Assembly (NCBI GenBank): GCA_949987565.1
Contig: OX465103.1
Coordinates: 6,460,989 to 6,524,988, forward strand
Origin: Luidia sarsii
Taxonomy: Eukaryota; Echinodermata; Asteroidea; Paxillosida; Luidiidae
Direction of reading: 5' to 3'
DNA: 64,000 nucleotides
The notes beneath the pieces were generated by a model, which saw nothing but the letters and a program-made list of their open reading frames with translations, searched no databases and had not been told where the DNA came from. The first letter of the stretch is position 1, and the number at the start of each line of letters is the position of its first letter. The position numbers and the translations under genes are program-made. Positions 26,501-39,538 of this stretch are shown here, piece by piece.

Positions 26501-27848
26501 GCATGCCTGCTGACGACATTGTTTCATGGACGAGGATTTTGCGTCAGTGAGAACGTCATTCAATGAGGATTTGCCCTATACTCTACGTGTAGCAAGCATT
26601 GCATGCTCGTTTGGTCCGTAGCCTGCTGGTTAAACACCGTACCCCGACAACATTGAGTACGGGATTTCAACAGACGATCATGCTTTCTAATGCAGGCGAA
26701 TCCACTTACAGTAATAATACAATGACCTAGTATACCCCGACCACCTCGGTGGTAAAGACGCAGAAGTCGTGGGGTCTAGATCTCCGCCCGAGCAGTCTAC
26801 CCTTTTTTTTTTTATTTCAAGCAAGCAAGCGACCAAAATCAGACAGCCTATACATTGAGGTACTTTAAAACCGTAAGATAAAAAGAAGCATCGGGGAAAC
26901 TCGTTTACCCAAGAATTGGTCTGGTCAAATGAGAATTTCTCAGGAACGATCTTGCCCATCCTTTCTGTTGCCCAATCGGTTGATGCTTTGACCACCGTTG
27001 GTCGAAATGTCAGTCAAATAACAGTCCAACCTTTTTTGTACGGTGTAATAATTACACGTCGGGTAGGGTAAACCTCCGTTGAATGGCGATACTTTCAGCT
27101 CTTGATCTTCGAATCGAAGCCCAAAAGTTGACTCAGTTTCCTCCCTCTCCTGAGCAGATTGTATACAGGAAGTAATTATGAGGTTTGCAGTGACACCATG
27201 TATACATCTCTGATGAGAATAAGTATGGCTCCGAATAGAGCCGGTAATTCTCTTGCCGGCTATTTGGACGGTCCATATATAGGTACTATAGTGGGTCCGT
27301 GGGATTGATTGAGCTCACTGGCTCTTCAGTCACGCCTTTCTGCCTTTGAGAAAGGTCGTGCTACTATGATCGAAACGTCAGGACCTTTACATTATTTATT
27401 TTGTTCAAATTTTTTTGGGGATGCGAAAAAACAACAACCATGATTATGATTTCTCTACTAAAGTTCAGTGTTAACAGGCTGGATGTCGTATCACTCAGTC
27501 ACATGATGACTTTCAGAGGGCACACGTTACTTGAAGCACTCCAGAGTACAATCCGGCGAGGTAATTTGAAGCTCCAAATAATCATTATGTCCCAATGCAG
27601 GCGTGGTGCTCTACTTCCTCACGGAGTACGTGGACGGGTTCGTGCACGGCCCCATCTACCACCCCGTCTACTTCTGGCTGTACGTGGTGGGCTTCAACGC
27701 GCCCTGGGCCCTGGTACCGCCGCTGCTCGTGCGCCGGTCCTGGCGGGAGCTGTGCCGGGCCCAGACCCGCCTGGACCTGGCCGAGGGGACCGGCCCGGAC
27801 GCCGGCGAGTCGGACTGCTCCGAGATGAACAGCAAAAAGAGAAATTAG
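23535..27848 (+). CDS. EBP: Emopamil-binding protein-like sterol isomerase, copy 2 (tandem paralogue)
   Basis: Four exons: 23535-23844, 25686-25722, 26044-26186 and 27601-27848. Joined they give 738 nt and 245 residues. Exons 2 (37 nt) and 3 (143 nt) have exactly the sizes of copy 1, and all three intron phases match (1, 2, 1), which shows a tandem duplication. Motifs: HPYYP near the N-terminus, IHVVLEGY (H79, E83), WKEYSKGDSRY, the MECVTAW segment (E125, T128), LYFLTE, and FNAPW (N196, W199). All pocket residues known from human EBP are kept, so it should be a catalytically competent sterol isomerase. The two proteins differ at roughly half their positions and their C-terminal tails are unrelated. 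This one ends KKRN, a KKxx-type ER-retrieval signal. The ATG at 23535 is chosen because the frame upstream opens only with a TTG. A poly(A) signal lies about 100 nt after the stop. Confidence 0.93.
25811..25862 (+). repeat. Partial tRNA-derived SINE head in EBP copy 2 intron 2
   Basis: It shares GGGCTGGATAGCTCAGATGG with the copy at 62288. The B box is missing. Confidence 0.55.
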
Positions 27849-27953
27849 GGACGATTCTTGTTTATAAACCATGCCCTCCTCAGCTCCATGTATAAAAGGG
27901 TGTTCTTATTTTATTGCATGTAATTAATCATTTTTGATTATTACCAGGTCATC

Positions 27954-27959
27954 AATAAA
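27954..27959 (+). promoter_or_regulatory. Polyadenylation signal AATAAA of EBP copy 2
   Basis: A canonical AATAAA hexamer lies about 105 nt after the stop codon of the second EBP gene and is followed by T/G-containing sequence. The position fits a short 3' UTR. Confidence 0.6.
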
Positions 27960-28079
27960 TCATTGTACAGAGCGGTAAACACGATTTTGTGCAGTTACTT
28001 TGACAATGTGACGGTTTTACAATTTTATTGATATTTAGTAGAAAAATAGTTTCAGTTTGAATGTAGGCCTACAGTAATT

Positions 28080-28645
28080 TTGTTTCAATCACAGAGCAAT
28101 AAGTTTAATCAAGAAGGTCTTACCTCCTACCGAGTAAAATTACATTCATGTCATGTACAGGTTCCCCCTTTGGACTCTTCACCTCCAACTAAATTTGGTA
28201 CATTTAAGTGTACCTCGAAATGCATTGTTTGCAAGACACATGTCAAGGAAATAGACTCTTTCAATGGACATTCTTCTGGAACTACCCACACGACCCATGG
28301 CTGTATCACGTGCACTACCTCCAACATCATATACCTCATCTCTTGTAGAGTTTGTAATATTCAGTATGTTGGCGAGACCAAAAACACCCTCAAAAAACGG
28401 ATCTATGGCCATAGGTCTACTATCAAAACCGGTAAAATGGACACCCCTGTTGGGTATCACTTCAATCTCCCTGATCATTCGATATCAGATATGAGTGTAC
28501 TGGGCATAGAATCACTTGGTCACCGTAGTAATGCAGTCCGTCTTATAGCCGTGAGAAAATGTGGATGAAGCGTCTTCTGACTATTCAACCACATGGTCTC
28601 AACATCCAGGAGGGTAATGGTAAACACCATGCGGCTTTCTGATAA
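28080..28645 (+). pseudogene. GIY-YIG endonuclease fragment of a Penelope-like retroelement
   Basis: The open frame to 28568 contains paired cysteines (KCTSKCIVCK, GCITC) and then IIYLISCRVCNIQYVGET, followed by LKKRIYGHR. This is the GIY-YIG nuclease core with the conserved R and H as found at the C-terminus of Penelope-like elements. The frame then shifts by one: GAG AAA ATG TGG in the other frame gives EKMWMKRLLTIQPHGLN to a stop near 28640, which is the normal end of these proteins. The reverse transcriptase is absent. About 250 bp downstream lies a repeat with the GATCGAAACGTC signature, in the place expected for the element's terminal repeat. It is a 5'-truncated, frameshifted copy just after EBP copy 2. 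Confidence 0.8.
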
Positions 28646-28887
28646 TCCTTCTTTTGTGTTCAGTCCTTCACACTTCTCTCTTTGATCTTTCCCCCTCTTC
28701 TCACTAATCCCTACCCTACTCCTTGCCCTTCTCTTTGATCTTTCCCCCTCCTCTCACTAATCCCTACCCTACTCCTTACCCTTCCTTTTGATCTTTCCCT
28801 ACCAGCTTCACTCTTTGTCCTCTGTTTCTCATCTGTGTCCTATTCACTCTCCCCCCTTCCTTCGTGTACATGTATCTGTTTTGTCCT

Positions 28888-29010
28888 TGTCACTCCGCCT
28901 TTGAGAAAGGTCCTGCTAGGATCGAAACGTCAGGCCCACTAAATTTTAAGATTTACATTTTGGTAATTTTAGTCAGTAAGCAGTTTACAACAATTTTGTA
29001 TATCACCCTA
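28888..29010 (+). repeat. Penelope-type terminal repeat with hammerhead-like stem-loop (family 1)
   Basis: It contains TTTGAGAAA, then GGTCCT-GCT-AGGATC (a 6 bp stem with a 3 nt loop) and GAAACGTC. The conserved stretch that follows, ending GTCAGTAAGCAGTTTACAAC, also recurs at 29385-29480, 30485-30622 (minus) and 480-612 (minus). It lies downstream of the GIY-YIG fragment. Confidence 0.65.
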
Positions 29011-29329
29011 AATATTATTATGTGACAGCTCATTTGCATATTTCTCCCGCGCAGCGCCCTCGCTTGACCCACTTTGTATTAGCAGAGAGTCATTCAAGCC
29101 TAAGTACTTGTCCTACATACATGTGATTATTGTGTAACATGTAATAGGTCTGCATTTCTCAAACTACAAGAATACCGTAGTCGCCTTGAGATTTCTCCCT
29201 GGATGACTAGACTGGGGGTTTAGTTTAGTTTACTTTAAATGACGCTACACCATTAAAGAGCCAGTCATTGGGGTTCAAGTACACCATCCTTGTCGTGTCA
29301 CATTTTCTGAGGTGTCACATAATACATCT

Positions 29330-29480
29330 CAAAATTTAGTGGGCCTGACATTTCGATCCTAGCAGGACCTTTCTCAAAGGCAGAGGAAAAGTCCTGCTAG
29401 GATCGAAACGTCAGGGCCACTAAATTTTGAGATTTGCATTTCGGTAATTGTAGTCAGTAAGCAATTTGCAACATTTTTGT
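29330..29480. repeat. Head-to-head pair of family 1 Penelope-type terminal repeats
   Basis: A minus-strand copy (GACATTTCGATCCTAGCAGG, 29345-29385) is followed at once by a plus-strand copy (CCTGCTAGGATCGAAACGTC, 29390 onward). Together they make an inverted junction typical of complex Penelope insertions. Confidence 0.6.
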
Positions 29481-30187
29481 ATATCACTTTTTACATAATT
29501 ATAAATTATACAGTTATTTTCATAATGTCACAATTGAACAATGTTAATTGATATTTTAGAACAGTAGATACATGTTTGTAGTACTTTTGAGAATGTGTAA
29601 AGTAGAAGGCGGACATGTTACCATTTTTATCAAGAAAAGAAATTAATTTAGATAATAAAGATAATTCAACGATTTATTTATCATTAAATTTTGACCGGCA
29701 AATGGTTTTTGAGTTGGGCTGAGTTTTCCTTGACTGACTGTCCTTCAATGGATGTTAGGGGTCTCAGCTTCCAGACCTCCTCCAGTTATTGTTTTTCAAT
29801 TAGCTTACCGCCTCACTATGTATATGTGTTATTGCTCTGTTGATTAACTGGAAAATAGACTGAAACTGAATGGATGACTATAGTTTGGTCTTTTCATATG
29901 CATTCGATGAAATAAAAATAACCCGTCTTTCAATGCTTCCCAATGAATACTGATGCATTGTCTTGTAAGGGCCACCGTAGAAGCAGCCGCTGCCGCCGCA
30001 ACGAAAACTGCCGTGAAAATAGCGGATTCGTCCCATTCCTTCATCCGGCTATCGTTGTCATTCGCAGCCTCAGCCTCGGTGATTGTCACACATGTATTTA
30101 CATGTACGTTACTGAAGTGTGTTGCCTATGATTCTACCAATTTGACGGATTGACCGTTTGTGTCGATTCTTGAGTGAGACCAAAAAA

Positions 30188-33100
30188 ATGAACGAGGGAT
30201 GGCTTGAGCTGGAGAGTGATCCCGGTAAGTGGAATACCTCCTATTGTACTTGAATCAACACGATTTTAGTTATAAACTATTTATTTGGTTTACTGGATGA
30301 ACCGGCCGTTTCTTATTCGATGAATTGCACTGCATTAGTTTCGTGATAATATACATATGATCAGGTTTATGTGCAAGGTAATCGTTGGGTTAGTTTTGAG
30401 AAGGGTGTCAGTTTAAAACTTTAATACCTACACCGTAAAGAAAGGGTAGTTAGACCACTATATTCTGACATTCAGTAACAAAAAATGTAATATACAAAAA
30501 TGTTGCAAACTGCTTTTTACTGACTAAAAAGTAAAATTACCAAAATGCAAATCTTAAAATTTTGTGGGCCTGACGTTTCGATCCTAGCAGTAGCAGGACC
30601 TTTCTGAAAGGCAGAAAAAAAATGTATGTAGAAATGTTACACTCACTCCTCAGTGAATCACACTGTCTTGGCTCGTCTTGCACAACCACTTCACACTTGC
30701 TCAGTTGCAGAAAAAAATTGAGATGGGTAGTAAATTACTAGTACTGTAGACGTAGTAGTAACTAAGTAAGCTGAACGAATGCCAGAACTGGCAGAATATC
30801 ATGACGATGAAAATTGGAGAAGAGCAAGAGGATATTTAAACTTAAACTGACATTATTATTGATTCAATGATTGGGCATAGATTGGGGCCCGCCTAGAGTG
30901 ACCCGTAAACACTAAAACAGGGCTCATAATATCATATCCTGATTTTAGAATTGAAGGAGACTGGATACAAATTACAAGGCACTACTGCAGAATACCCTGC
31001 CACTCACCTCTTGCACTGAACACAGACGTAGGCCTGCACTGCATTGCACACACAAGGGGAAGGGCTTCACGTACATGTACATGTATGTAGTGGAGGGGTA
31101 TTCTGCATGGGAGCAGGTCAACTCGTACACATGCCAACTTGTACACAAATTGGTCAACTCGTACCCTTGCCAACTTGTACGCAAATTGGTCAACTTGTAC
31201 ACAGGTCAACTCGTACGCGGCTTGGTCAACTTGTATGCAGTTTCGCCACCGGTACATCAAGTTTTAATTATTGGCCGTCGTTGCCCCTTTCACTGGCTGG
31301 CCAGAAAGCCGGGCTGCTTTCCAGTGACTCCAGTATAGTAATTTGTTTTTTCTCTTTCTGCTCAACAGGTCTCTTCACGTTGTTAGTTGAAGAATTTGGT
31401 GAGTATTTTGCACATGGAGATTGTGATTGGGAGTGGGAGGGGGACAGATATATATCAGGATACCTGCACACAAGTCAGACAGGAACAACAAACTAATTTA
31501 ATATGGCAATGCAATTACAGTACTAAAAAACTCCTTTTTAAAATGTTGTTGTCCTAACTAGGCCTGGGACGAAATGTCGACTAACCGACATTTCGCGACC
31601 AGCAAAGACTTGCCGAAATTTTGACTTTCGTTTTCACGAAAGTCAACTTGTCGCGGTGGCGACTTGTCGGCGACTTGTCAGCAACAAGTCGACCCACCGA
31701 CAAGTCGACCTCCCTCCTAACCCTACCCAAAACTTCAAAATACCACAACCATGTTTGATTTCTGAAGTATAAAGCCAGGACTAATCAAATTGATAAGGTG
31801 CTATCATTAACTAATGAAGTGACCAGCGAACTAAAAAAAGAAGCAGCACTGGAAAGGCGGGCAGTGGCAGGCCTTGAAATTGGTAATTTTCAGGGCAAGG
31901 CCACTTTGGCCTTGAATGATGCAAAATTTTCGGGGGCACCAAGGCCAGTGGGTAGGGCAACAAGGCCCCAAAAAGAATTGGGAAAGGGCACAGAGGCCAA
32001 ATGGAAATAAATTGTACGAAGTTATCATTTTTGTATGCCCTGCTATATACATGTACTATACAATCAGTGAAACCTGCTTATTCTTCCACCTCTATAAAGG
32101 GGCCTTTTGTCCATAACTGCCACCTTTCAAAGTCCCCATCGACATTTCAAGTTAAGATATTGCGGTCACTGTCCAACGCGGCCAGCGGACAGACCTCTAT
32201 GAACGGCGCGTGTACATTTGCATTGAGGATAAACCTTCACATTGAGGATAAAGCTTCACATTCCGGCCAACAAAGAAACTTTGATCACCCTTTCCACTTA
32301 AAGAAATAAAGGGCGCCCTCTTTTGGCGCACCAAATTTTTAAAGTCAGAAACCTAGATGTCTTTTATCTTGGTCACACGTTCTTGTGTTGGAGGTGCTGA
32401 CTATTTATTTCCGATGCATGGTTACACATTAACGCGGCCGTTGTTGACACGATCACGCAAAGGCAGAAGGCTTCTATTGTTTGTCTTTGAGAAAATGTCC
32501 CAGGGCTGAAATTGAAGGCCCTGGTCCATGTCAAGTCTCTATCTCTCCCTCCCTCCCTCCCTCCCTCCCTCCCTCCCTCCCTCCCTCCCTCCCTCCCTCC
32601 CTCCCTCCCTCCCTCCCTCCCTCCCTCCCTCCCTCCCTCCCTCCCTCCTTCCCTCCCTCCCTCCCTCCCTCCCTCCCTCCCTCCCTCCCTCCCTCCCTCC
32701 CTCCCTCCCTCCCTCCCTCCCTCCCTCCCTCCCTCCCTCCCTCCCTCCCTCCCTCCCTCCCTCCCTCCCTCCCTCCCTCCCTCCCTCCCTCCCTCCCTCC
32801 CTCCCTCCCTCCCTCCCTTCCTCCCCAATTGTGGACCCAGTGGTCAATTTCATCAAGCCTGTAACATAAGGCCACTGGCCAGCAGTCTCCTGAAGACAGA
32901 GTATACTGTTCGAAACGTCCGGTTCTTTTCAGAACCACACATGTATACAGAACTCACAAAAAGAGAGATTTTTACATGGTGTCACCGCAGACTTATACAT
33001 ATTGCTTATGGCCAGCAGCAAGGCAATAAGCAATGGACTGAATCCATCAGACCTTTCACTATATATCACAACTTACGATGGGTTATCCATGGTAAGTCAA

Positions 33101-36100
33101 GTTACGCTGCACCATTAAAGCCTTGTGAAATCCATCCCAGGTGTGACAGGCGTGCAGGTGGAGGAGATCTACGACCTGCAGAAGCCAATTGAGGGCCCCG
33201 TCTATGGGTTCATCTTCCTCTTCAAGTGGATCGAGGAGAGGCGGGCGAGGCGCAAGGTGCAGACCAACGGCGACGAGGCCTACCTGACCGACGTTGAGGC
33301 TGCGGGGGACATGTTCTTTGCCCACCAGGTGAGGCAGAGGGAGGGCCTTCCCCTGGTCCATGCCTCTTTTTTTGGGGGGGGGGTGGGGGAAAAAAAAAAT
33401 CCTTTCTTCTGTTTGCTCGGTTGTCCCTTGCTTCCACAATGTCCATTTTTTGTCAAGCAAACAAAGGAAAAACTGACTGGGAACTTTTGAACAAATTGAA
33501 AAAATTGGAGAGAGATTTTCTTGCGTGGTGTCACTACAGACCACCCTACTGTAAGTGGACTTGCGTCTTCCACCGTGGATATTAGCAAGTGTCTCAGTTG
33601 TTCTAGGAGTTGGTACATAAGTTGTGCTCTTCCATTTTTTGCTAAGGTTTCATGCAAACTGGACCAACTCAGTGGTAAGTGGTTAAGACGTGTGCACTAA
33701 AAAGCAAGAGTCACGGGTTCAAATCCCGCCCGAGCCACCTGTAATTTTGTTAGCAGGCAATCGGGCAAAGCACTAAGTTCACTGTGCTTATTATGTTGAG
33801 TAGGGCAAACTGTCATTGAATGATATTCTCCTTTATGCAAACATGTTATGAACTGCACCCCTCCATCCCCCCCGACAACAGAAAATGCCCAACTCCTGCG
33901 CTACCCATGCCCTGCTGAGTGTTCTCCTCAACTGCCACTGCGTTCAGCTGGGAAGCACCCTGCGCAAACTCAAGGACTACACCAGAGACTTCAGCGCCGA
34001 GGTAAGGAGCTGTCTGACCTCTACCCACCTCAATCCGAGAGCATTCTAGAATGACGCTTGATAAGATTGGAAGGCTTGCCCGGCGGAAGTACGGAAAGGA
34101 ACGTTTTGCGGTGACGCTGTGTTAGTCATCTCTTTCGAGATGGATTTCTTTTCAGAGCCACGCTCCATCTCTTATAAAGCGATAAAAAGACTTGGATTGA
34201 TTTTGTCTGTTTCCTGCCATTGAATCCTACATATCGTACTGTACTTAAGAATTAGACTACACGTCTTTAGGGGAAAACTTGGAAGGATGAGAAAGTAATA
34301 CATTTTTTGACTTTGAAACCCCATTCATTTTTTTGTTGTCGTTGGCCGTAGAATAAAGGCTATGCCATCGGCAACGTGCCTGAGCTGGCTCAGATCCACA
34401 ACTCCCACGCCCACCCAGAGCCCCGCCAGGTGCCCGAGAAACAGATGGGGCTGACCACCACCAGGGCCAGGGAGACCTTCCACTTTGTCAGCTACGTGCC
34501 CATCAAGAACCGGCTGATTGAGCTGGACGGCCTCAAGCCTTATCCGATTGATCACGGTGAGCGCTGGAGTGAGGGTAGGGATCTCTTAACTACAGACAAT
34601 AGTCCCCCCCCCCCCAAATAAAAAAGTTCGGCTTCCTTTTACCCGACCAACCCTAAAATTAGGCTGCGACCCTAAAAATTGTACCGGGAAACTATGGTGG
34701 AAACAAAATCAATTCAAAATTTAAACGTTTAGATAAAGAAATTAGCTTTTTGTTTGTTTTGTTTTTTTCACTGCAAATAATCACAATTTGAATCACAATT
34801 CAGAAATCACAATTTCCTTTTGCTTGCCAAACAATTGCGATGAGTGGTTAGCAGTTGTGGTGAAATGTTGAATGTGTCCTTGAGGGTGGCCCATGCAGGG
34901 AGACATATAAACAAGCACAGCACTTCCTGTCAATCGGAGCGCGACCAGTGCATTGTGGGATTAAAAAAAAACGTTCCCACACACATTACGTCACAAATTA
35001 TTTTGAAAAAAATGTCACTAATTATGGAGTCTAAATTGCGATTCAAATCCCATTGATAATCGCGTTTATTGTGTCTATACACACATAATAAGTGGAGTTT
35101 GAAACGTGATTTGAAATGTTTATTTGGAAACGGCCATTGGAAACGGCCCTACTATATAACCTACAGGCAGACAATAGGGGGCGCCAGACTAGTGTCATGG
35201 AAGCTGCCGTCTTTGAGAATGGGTCCTGCTAGGATGGAAACACTAGGCCCTCTGCCATTTGAGATTGTTTCATGAGTGCTGGATCTCAACGTCGGGCCCT
35301 CCTAATTTATGAGGTTTGCAATCTGGTCATTTTAGTCGGGAAGCTGTTTGCAACCTTACACATCACAAGAGTTTGTCGTTGGCGGTCACTCGCTGATCAG
35401 TGACATATGGGGAGTTAGTCGTCTTGATTAAATAGACTTGTTTGCCTTACCTTTTCCAGGGCCGTGGGGAGAGAACGAGGACTGGACAGAGAAATTCCGA
35501 CGAGTCATCAGCGAGAGGCTGGAAAATGAAGGGTAGAAAAGAATACTCATTGCTTCTTCTTCTAACAAATACTGGACGCAGGGGACCCCATTAGGTTCAG
35601 CTCGGGTACAGGGATTGGGCAGAAGTGGGCATTCCAGAAGATGACTCCTTGTCACCTCCTCCACATTCACATACTGGTTGACTCATTGCAATGGATACTT
35701 CTCATCATTTTTTTTTTTTTTTTAACTGTTTAAAATCATCTTTATTTTCTATATGCTTGACCCGTCCTGCTCCATGTATCTATGATTCAATTGATGTTGT
35801 CTTTTCATGGTTTTTATATCATCGTGATGTCAAGTATTGTCTATTAAGAAGCATTTAACTGCTGTATATCTCCAGGGATCACAGCCCCTTTTTCATTCCG
35901 ATTTCGAACAACAATTTGTTGTAAACCCGGCAGCAGCTGTAAGGGCATCACGCAAAGTGGATGCAGCTTGTTTGAACTTCACTCTCAATCAAAGTTGAGG
36001 AAAAACTCTTAACGTTCACACTTTGGATTAGAACGAGATGAGCTGGTGTCATTTGTTTTGTTTTTTGGATCCATTTCTGCGTTAGGGGATCGTCGGATAT

Positions 36101-39100
36101 TCGCTTTAACCTGATGGCCGTGGTAGGTGACAGATGCCAGTCGTACGAGCAGAAACTGGAGACACTCAAGAACAACAAGCAGATCATTTTGGATGCCCTG
36201 GACAAGGTGGGAAGGCCGTCCAAGAGCCCTCTGGTGCTCCCAGGGACCTCTGGTACTTCCAGGGCCCACTGATGCTCCCAGGGATCTCTGGTGCTCCCAG
36301 GGCCCTCTGGTGCTCCCAGGGTCCACTGGTGCTCCCAGGGCCCACTGGTGCTCCCAGGGACCTCTGGTGCTCCCAGGGACCACTGGTGCTCCCAGGGCCC
36401 TCTGGTGCTCCCAGGGCCCTCTGGTGCTCCCAGGGCCCTCTGGTGCTCCCAGGGCCCACTGGTGCTCCCAGGGCCCTCTGGTGCTCCCAGGGCCCTCTGG
36501 TGCTCCCAGGGCCCACTGGTGCTCCCAGGGACCTCTTGTGCTCCCAGGGCCCACTGGTGCTCCCAGGGCCCACTGGTGCGCCCGGGGCCCACTGGTGCTC
36601 CCAGGGCCCACTGGTGCTCCCAGGGCCCACTGGTGCTCCCAGGGCCCTCTGGTGCTCCCAGGGCCAACTGGTGCTCCCAGGGCCCACTGGTGCTCCCAGG
36701 GCCCACTGGTGCTCCCAGGGCCCACTGGTGCTCCCAGGGCCCACTGGTGCTCCCAGGGCCCACTGGTGCTCCAGTCTCATAGAGCTGCTTCATCTGCCAA
36801 GTGCAAACAGTCTCCCGGTTGTTAAACGGGTTGTGTGTTGCTGCTTGCTTTTTGCTTGTCTGTTACTATGGTTTGCTTAAAGCCCCTACACAACATTGGT
36901 CGAGGTCAAAGAATAGCATCCATACATTGTCTGATCCAACATATATGCATGAAATAGCACATCTATGGAGATTTCAGCTCAATCCGCCAACCGAGTCTCG
37001 AGAAAATTGTGAAAACCGCTTCATTTGTTTCACGAAAATGTAGCATTCAATGCCGTACTGTTCCGAAAAATAATTAAGATCTCGGTGAGATGTACACTAT
37101 TTCTTTACTCTTTTCTCAAAAAATAGCATTTTAGGCAGAAATATTTCAGTGCGAGGTTTCTACCATAACCATCTTCAAACTGTATAAGTTTCATGTGAAT
37201 CTGTGTACATCCCTGTTTTTCGATCCTAGCAATGTTGTGTAGGGGCTTTATAATGGGGGTATCTGTGGCTGTGCGGAAAGTTTGCGAAGATTACATAAGT
37301 CCCCTCATTTTGAGAAGGAGTTTGACTCTGGAAAGAGCTGGTACTCCCACTCAAAAGAGATGACTTACATGGTGTCACTGCTGGCAGCCTTATTTTCTGA
37401 GCCAAAGGGAGGTTTGAGTATATGTGACCCGGCACAGCATAATGAGAAATAACCCCACTTTTGAGATTTTGATGTTTTCTTATGATGTGAAAGAGTATAC
37501 CATTACCTTTCAAATGATATCAAAATATAATATCCTCTAATACTTAAAATTTCCGAAAATACCAAAATAAGAAAATTAATTTGTAATCGATTTGTGAAGA
37601 TACTTTAACTTCAGGCGTTGTTTACTCAAAAAGTGTTTTGGTGGGATATTCCTCATGTCGTTGTGCCAGGTCACATATCTCAATGGAATTGGCCAGCATT
37701 CAGTTTTTTCCAGATTTGACTGTTGGCTTACTCTGTTACTCTTTCTTCAGCTGATACGAGCTACCCACCCGCATCTCTTCACCAATGGCAGGCCACAGCC
37801 CTCAGCCCCACCGCCGACTGGCCAGCCGCCAGATCCCGGCCCGAGACCCGCCCAGTCTCCGGGATGCCCAGACGCCAAGCAGGGGCCCCCGGAGGGCAGG
37901 AGGGACCGAGCCGGGACTCACACTGCCCAACCCGTCCAGCCCACCCCTGACTGGGCCCTGTCTGCCTCTGCCACTGCCACCACCTCCGCCGCCACCACCA
38001 CCACCGCAGCAGCTGCTGCTGCCATCCCCTCCTCCTCCTCGTCTGGCAGGAAGGAGAAGAAGAAGAAGAAGAAAAAGAAGAAGCACAAGAAGCACAAAAA
38101 GCACTGCAAGAAAGTCAAAGCCGTGGAGAGTATCCAGCAGTACAGGTACAGTGAGGCATGCAACTTTTCCACGGATTTCCGCTTTTTAAAAAATTCGGCC
38201 TTAAAAAAGAAATCTGTAAAAAAAAAAAATAAAAAAAAAAATCTTCTCCCATAACTATTATTTAAAACACATGCTGAGATCAGGTTAAAAACTTTGATGT
38301 TTACTTTTCATTTTGTGGAAACAAAAATTAAATTTTCTGGGTGTATGCCTTGAAAAAGGTTAAAATCTGTCACTCAGCTTAAAGTCATAAGTAGTCATAA
38401 ACTGCTCAGAATGCACCACAGAGCATCTAGAATCCAAACCCCACGCTGTTTCATTCGGACATTTTCCTCTTTTTTTACAATTCAAGAGTTGCATACCGAT
38501 CTTCTGCGGTGGCCAATCCTCACACTTTATAGATACCCCAAGATAAACATAAACATCTTTCTTCTTACATCCTGAGGACGAATCGTATATGGTATTCTTC
38601 TACCTATCTTTGTATTTCCCGTGCTTCCTTACATGGATGAATTCAATACGGCTGTTAAGCCGTACTTATTATCATAAACGCAATTTGTATCATGACCCAG
38701 GGCTCGACCTTAGCGCTAGCCCGACGGTCATTGTCTAATAAAAACAGCTGCGGGCTAGTAAAATGACCCACTTTGCTAGCCCGAAGGACTAGTAAAAAGT
38801 AGACAGCGGTGTGGAGGCAAAAAACGATGCGGATGGGCGTGCGAAAGTAGAAACTAATAATTTGTTGACCTATTAACCTTGTGTTAAAGTCAATATTAAT
38901 TATACAGGGCTAGTAAAACTTGCTGCGGGCTAGCAAAATACTCAATTTAGTAGCCCGGTTAAAAAATTAACCACGAGGCTTGATGACCTATTTTAGGGAG
39001 TGATATATTTTATCTTGCGGTAATTAGCAAACACCGATCATGAATCTTGTAGATAACATATTCAACTAAAACAATGTCCTGTATTGGTACAGTATCTTCT

Positions 39101-39507
39101 GCTAACGAGTGATCAAGCGTGAGGTCACGTCTGTAGGCTGCAGTCTATTGAGTGGCGTGCACCCATTGCAAAAATCCCTTTTTTTAAGAAAAACCCAAAA
39201 CGATCTCTCCAGACTTCCCCCAGCCTTGGATAACCACAACTACGCCAAGTCGCCGCTCATTTCGGACGAGGAGGCAGCCTCGGTGCCGTCCTCCACCACC
39301 TCGGCCAGCGGCTCGGAGAGCAACTACCAGACGGACGACGAGAGCGAGGAGGACCGGGCGGCCGCCGCCCGCAGCAGCAAGATTGAGGGCATCCTGAAGA
39401 GCCTGGACGAGGACAAGGCCATGGGGCCGGGACCGGCGCACGGCGGCCACCGTGTCACGTTCAGCGATCGCATGCCGCATGTGCCGCCCCCTCCGCAGTT
39501 GCTACCT

Positions 39508-39538
<31 letters not shown>

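Noticed and set aside
32481..33192. Long open frames of SLPP and GGRE repeats (up to 226 codons)
   Set aside because: They are produced by the (CCCT)n array in BAP1 intron 2, with open frames on both strands.
35948..36880. Open frames of up to 281 codons with a 19-residue period, both strands
   Set aside because: They come from the stop-free 19 bp minisatellite in BAP1 intron 7 and have no splice or family support.
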